From a virus, in the IMG/VR virus record IMGVR_UViG_3300044225_005748, positions 1 to 23,400 of that record: a stretch of DNA of 23,400 nt; one strand, written 5' to 3'. Shown here piece by piece: positions 22,169 through 23,400 of the stretch. The notes beneath the pieces were generated by a model. It was not told the DNA's origin and did no database searches. It saw nothing but the letters and a program-made list of their open reading frames with translations. The position numbers and the translations under genes were made by a program. Position 1 is the stretch's first letter. Each line of letters opens with the position of its first letter.

Positions 22169-22198
22169 ATTGTAACACAGGGCCGACGGGTGTGTCAA
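22169..22198 (-). promoter_or_regulatory. sigma70-type promoter for clpP (P2)
   Basis: On the minus strand TTGACA (22193-22198), 18-bp spacer, TACAAT (22169-22174). Transcription would begin about 22162, two bases before ATG 22160, so the mRNA is nearly leaderless. This placement is the chief reason for preferring the shorter ClpP start. Confidence 0.55.
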
Positions 22199-22436
22199 CC
22201 ATGTCGCTACACACTCTTGGGAGGGCCTTGCTGTGAACTCACCCCCAACTTTCGAATAGCAGATCACATCTAATTGTTGCAAGGTTTAAATGTGAAATTT
22301 ACTCGAACCACCTCCTTCTAAACCAACCCACTCGGGCGCCTAAAAGAATTTAGTGTGCGTTACACCTCTGCCGAAGCGTTGTTCCGCCACCAAGGCCTAG
22401 AATTAATTAGGTTCTAGGTTGTGTGTAGTTGTTCTC
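22199..22436 (-). ncRNA. Unexplained leader or non-coding RNA upstream of clpP
   Basis: The stretch between the promoter P1 and clpP has no supported gene. Transcribed from P1, it begins with a perfect stem CCTAGAA/TTCTAGG (22396-22402 and 22412-22418), then a G-rich part, a lone extended Shine-Dalgarno-like AGAAGGAGGTG with no start codon at working distance, a T-loop-like GGTTCGAGT, and near its end TTGGG...CCCAA, which can form another stem. It may be a long clpP leader or a separate RNA. I looked for tmRNA, 6S, SRP and RNase P signatures and found none. Confidence 0.4.
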
Positions 22437-22465
22437 ATTATAGCACGGTATTACCTAAAGGTCAA
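22437..22465 (-). promoter_or_regulatory. Strong sigma70-type promoter (P1)
   Basis: On the minus strand TTGACC (22460-22465), ideal 17-bp spacer, perfect TATAAT (22437-22442). It is the best promoter in the window and points toward clpP, with about 270 bases between its start and the clpP ATG. Confidence 0.7.
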
Positions 22466-22496
22466 CCAACTATTTTGGTAAATTGGCGATTGGGGG

Positions 22497-22580
22497 TTAT
22501 ATGATGTGTTTCTCGGTGTATTCCATGTTCCACACTAATTTATCATCCGGGACGTGCGGATCACACCGTGGCGTGTGCAT
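22497..22580 (-). CDS. Possible tiny protein (27 aa), in frame after the 38-aa gene
   Basis: A 27-codon frame on the minus strand (MHTPRCDPHVPDDKLVWNM, then EYTEKHII). It follows the stop of the 22596-22712 gene in the same frame, with five sense codons between that TGA and its ATG. The composition looks biological but length is too small to judge. It may instead be the end of a longer protein interrupted by the TGA. Confidence 0.3.
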   Translation of the reverse strand: MHTPRCDPHVPDDKLVWNMEYTEKHII

Positions 22581-22595
22581 GACAGGTATGTGGGA

Positions 22596-22712
22596 TCAAC
22601 CGAAAGTGGTCCAGTTCCATGGATCCTTGAACTTGTCTTCATCTGATCGATAGGGACTGCACAGGCATCTTATGAACAGTCCTATCAGTATTCCTATCAA
22701 CATCCACGTCAT
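22596..22712 (-). CDS. Tiny membrane protein (38 aa)
   Basis: A 38-aa frame on the minus strand with one membrane helix MTWMLIGILIGLFIRCLC, then SPYRSDEDKFKDPWNWTTFG. The basic residue after the helix and a polar, aromatic tail suggest a single-pass inner-membrane peptide. It is the fourth member of the minus-strand cluster that begins at 23215. The two cysteines after the helix may anchor a lipid or form a bond. A continued frame after the stop gives a second plausible stretch (see findings). Confidence 0.5.
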   Translation of the reverse strand: MTWMLIGILIGLFIRCLCSPYRSDEDKFKDPWNWTTFG

Positions 22713-22723
22713 TATATGAGTAC

Positions 22724-22970
22724 TTATTTCTCGTGTGCAAATTTTTCAAATCTCAGAAACACCGGCCAGGTATTCTTTTTTCGTGATGCGTATCACACCC
22801 ACAACTGCATAGCGAGATTCTAGGCTGGCACGTAATTGATCCGCATCTGACTCGGTCACGAAGGCCGCATACTCGTGGTGCATGAGATCGTCGGTGTCCC
22901 TGCTCACTATGACCTCGTAGTAGCACATTCGTTATTTCCGCTGTGCAAATTTTTTGAATCTCAGGTACAC
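22724..22970 (-). repeat. 39-bp imperfect direct repeat (22724-22762 and 22932-22970)
   Basis: Two copies match at 32 of 39 bases, the core being TGTGCAAATTTTT..AATCTCAG. In the copy at 22932 the bases encode the end of the 46-aa membrane protein (YLRFKKFAQRK). In the copy at 22724 the equivalent frame would read FLRFEKFAHEK but has no start codon, so it looks like the leftover of a second copy of that gene. The stop of the 60-aa gene falls inside it. Confidence 0.55.
22746..22928 (-). CDS. Small protein, paralogue-like to 20990-21181 (60 aa)
   Basis: A 60-aa frame on the minus strand, MCYYEVIVSRDTDDLMHHEY, an acidic helix ESDADQLRASLESR, and VVGVIRITKKEYLAGV. It is a small alpha/beta design with a strand-helix-strand order. 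It starts three bases after the stop of the membrane gene at 22932, so it belongs to that cluster. It resembles the 20990-21181 frame in layout. No family recognised. No cysteine pair or metal site beyond C2. Confidence 0.5.
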   Translation of the reverse strand: MCYYEVIVSRDTDDLMHHEYAAFVTESDADQLRASLESRYAVVGVIRITKKEYLAGVSEI

Positions 22971-23072
22971 ATCACGATGAGGTCGTTGGCCCGCCCTGTA
23001 ACTGCTGATCACACCCATGACAACACCGGGCACTATGAATACGGCAAGTATCACGAGAGTGGTCTTGATCAT
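22932..23072 (-). CDS. Tiny membrane protein (46 aa)
   Basis: A 46-aa frame with one clean membrane helix, MIKTTLVILAVFIVPGVVMG, followed by a basic tail SSYRAGQRPHRDVYLRFKK. ATG 23072 overlaps the TGA of the preceding 48-aa gene (ATGA), which argues that both are real and coupled. A longer frame reaching 23243 exists but carries no support before this ATG. Its C-terminal coding bases recur as a remnant at 22724. Probably an inner-membrane peptide; function unknown. Confidence 0.6.
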   Translation of the reverse strand: MIKTTLVILAVFIVPGVVMGVISSYRAGQRPHRDVYLRFKKFAQRK

Positions 23073-23215
23073 AGCAGTGTTCCGTTGACATGACCCAGAT
23101 ACAGTGCGATAACGACAGCACTGACAAATATACCTGCTATTATGTAAACGATCTCCATGTAAAGTATATATGCGTCCAAAACCGGTATGAGCAGGCCGTA
23201 CAGACCGCTGTGCAT
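23069..23215 (-). CDS. Tiny membrane protein (48 aa)
   Basis: A 48-aa frame on the minus strand: MHSGLYGLLIPVLDAY, a short polar step, then a membrane helix IVYIIAGIFVSAVVIALYLG and GHVNGTLL. An internal ATG (residue 20) would give a 29-aa single-helix protein starting at the second stretch. Its stop overlaps the start of the 46-aa gene (ATGA). A Shine-Dalgarno is not obvious. It may open the cluster of small membrane proteins on this strand. Confidence 0.5.
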   Translation of the reverse strand: MHSGLYGLLIPVLDAYILYMEIVYIIAGIFVSAVVIALYLGHVNGTLL

Positions 23216-23400
23216 TTTTTTTAATATGGGGGTATTTTATCATCCGGCCGGTGATTCTTCCACCATGGGTTCGTTGCTCATTACCAAAAAAAATACCAGT
23301 TCAAAAAAGGCATGCGACCAGCCCCTACCTTACCGACCTTTCTGACCAAGCCGTCGCATCCATGGCATAGCCTGGTGCCTGCTGTGTCGTGCTGTGTCGT
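23216..23400. other. Edge region without a supported gene; 10-bp tandem repeat at the end
   Basis: Only very short frames (10-13 codons) are found on the minus strand. The last 20 bases are an exact tandem copy of the 10-mer GCTGTGTCGT (23381-23390 and 23391-23400), which may continue beyond the window. Confidence 0.4.

Noticed and set aside
22161-22214. N-terminal extension of ClpP
   Set aside because: The region holds a TTGACA/TACAAT promoter and aligns with no ClpP part; the ATG at 22160 matches the mature ClpP start.
22199-22436. tmRNA or tRNA-like gene upstream of clpP
   Set aside because: GGTTCGAGT and a GCCCGAGTGG-like piece resemble tRNA arms, but no acceptor stem, no tag frame and no matching T-stem could be found.
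23073-23243. Longer 103-aa frame on the minus strand
   Set aside because: The front 57 residues overlap the 48-aa membrane gene in another frame and look like random coding; the ATG at 23072 with an ATGA overlap is better.
23240-23312. Tiny minus-strand frames of 10 and 13 codons joined by TAATGA
   Set aside because: Too short to support; the junction could be chance in this T-rich stretch.
1-23400. CRISPR array, insertion sequence or integrase
   Set aside because: No regularly spaced direct repeats with spacers, no transposase or recombinase motif, and no terminal inverted repeats seen.

Overview
The window looks like part of a large, T4-like (myovirus-type) phage genome of the kind found in marine phages. 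Reasons: a T4-style replication core (UvsW-type helicase, DnaG/gp61-type primase overlapping a gp41-type DnaB helicase), a TATAAATA late-promoter-like box in front of a probable virion gene, very tight packing with ATGA/TAATG overlaps, a phage-carried tRNA-Thr, and several small proteins whose patterns I recall from marine T4-like phages (from memory, not searched). The host cannot be read from this sequence. The left 12 kb is AT-rich (one 60-base line counted at 30% GC), while the polymerase-like gene after 12.4 kb and the clpP region are clearly richer (single lines at 55% and 58%), so the window is compositionally mosaic.

Layout. 1-1091: end of a capsule-type glycosyltransferase and a DUF115-like sugar gene. 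1075-1587: SprT-like metalloprotease and a divergent promoter region. 1588-7978: a dense plus-strand run with an unknown 406-aa protein, UvsW helicase, conserved phage proteins of unknown role, a zinc-finger protein, a miniature DNA polymerase III alpha (DnaE)-like protein, a PRMT-like methyltransferase and a tiny basic protein. 7975-9188: a conserved small protein on the minus strand and a late virion-type protein. 9198-12283: primase, replicative helicase and an SGNH-type protein. 12435-14132: a 565-aa DnaE-type polymerase that lacks the N-terminal PHP domain. 14153-19601: a glycan/small-molecule cassette on both strands (TylF-like methyltransferase, two radical SAM proteins, two more SGNH-type proteins, another capsule-type glycosyltransferase, a basic 65-aa protein). 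19621-19696: tRNA-Thr(UGU). 19697-20324: an AT-rich control region with a small minus-strand gene, eight TGTAAA boxes and a perfect 24-bp palindrome. 20325-21574: small secreted, lipoprotein-like or membrane proteins. 21561-22465: clpP with two minus-strand promoters and an unexplained leader RNA. 22497-23215: minus-strand cluster of tiny membrane proteins.

How it may work together: UvsW, primase and helicase belong to replication and recombination. The two DnaE-family proteins are the odd part, because T4-like phages normally copy DNA with a B-family enzyme (gp43) and none is visible here. The glycosyltransferase, SGNH, methyltransferase and radical SAM genes look like a surface-sugar or virion-decoration programme (inference). 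ClpP and the SprT-like protein would add proteolysis. Several promoters sit so close to their start codons that nearly leaderless mRNAs are predicted.
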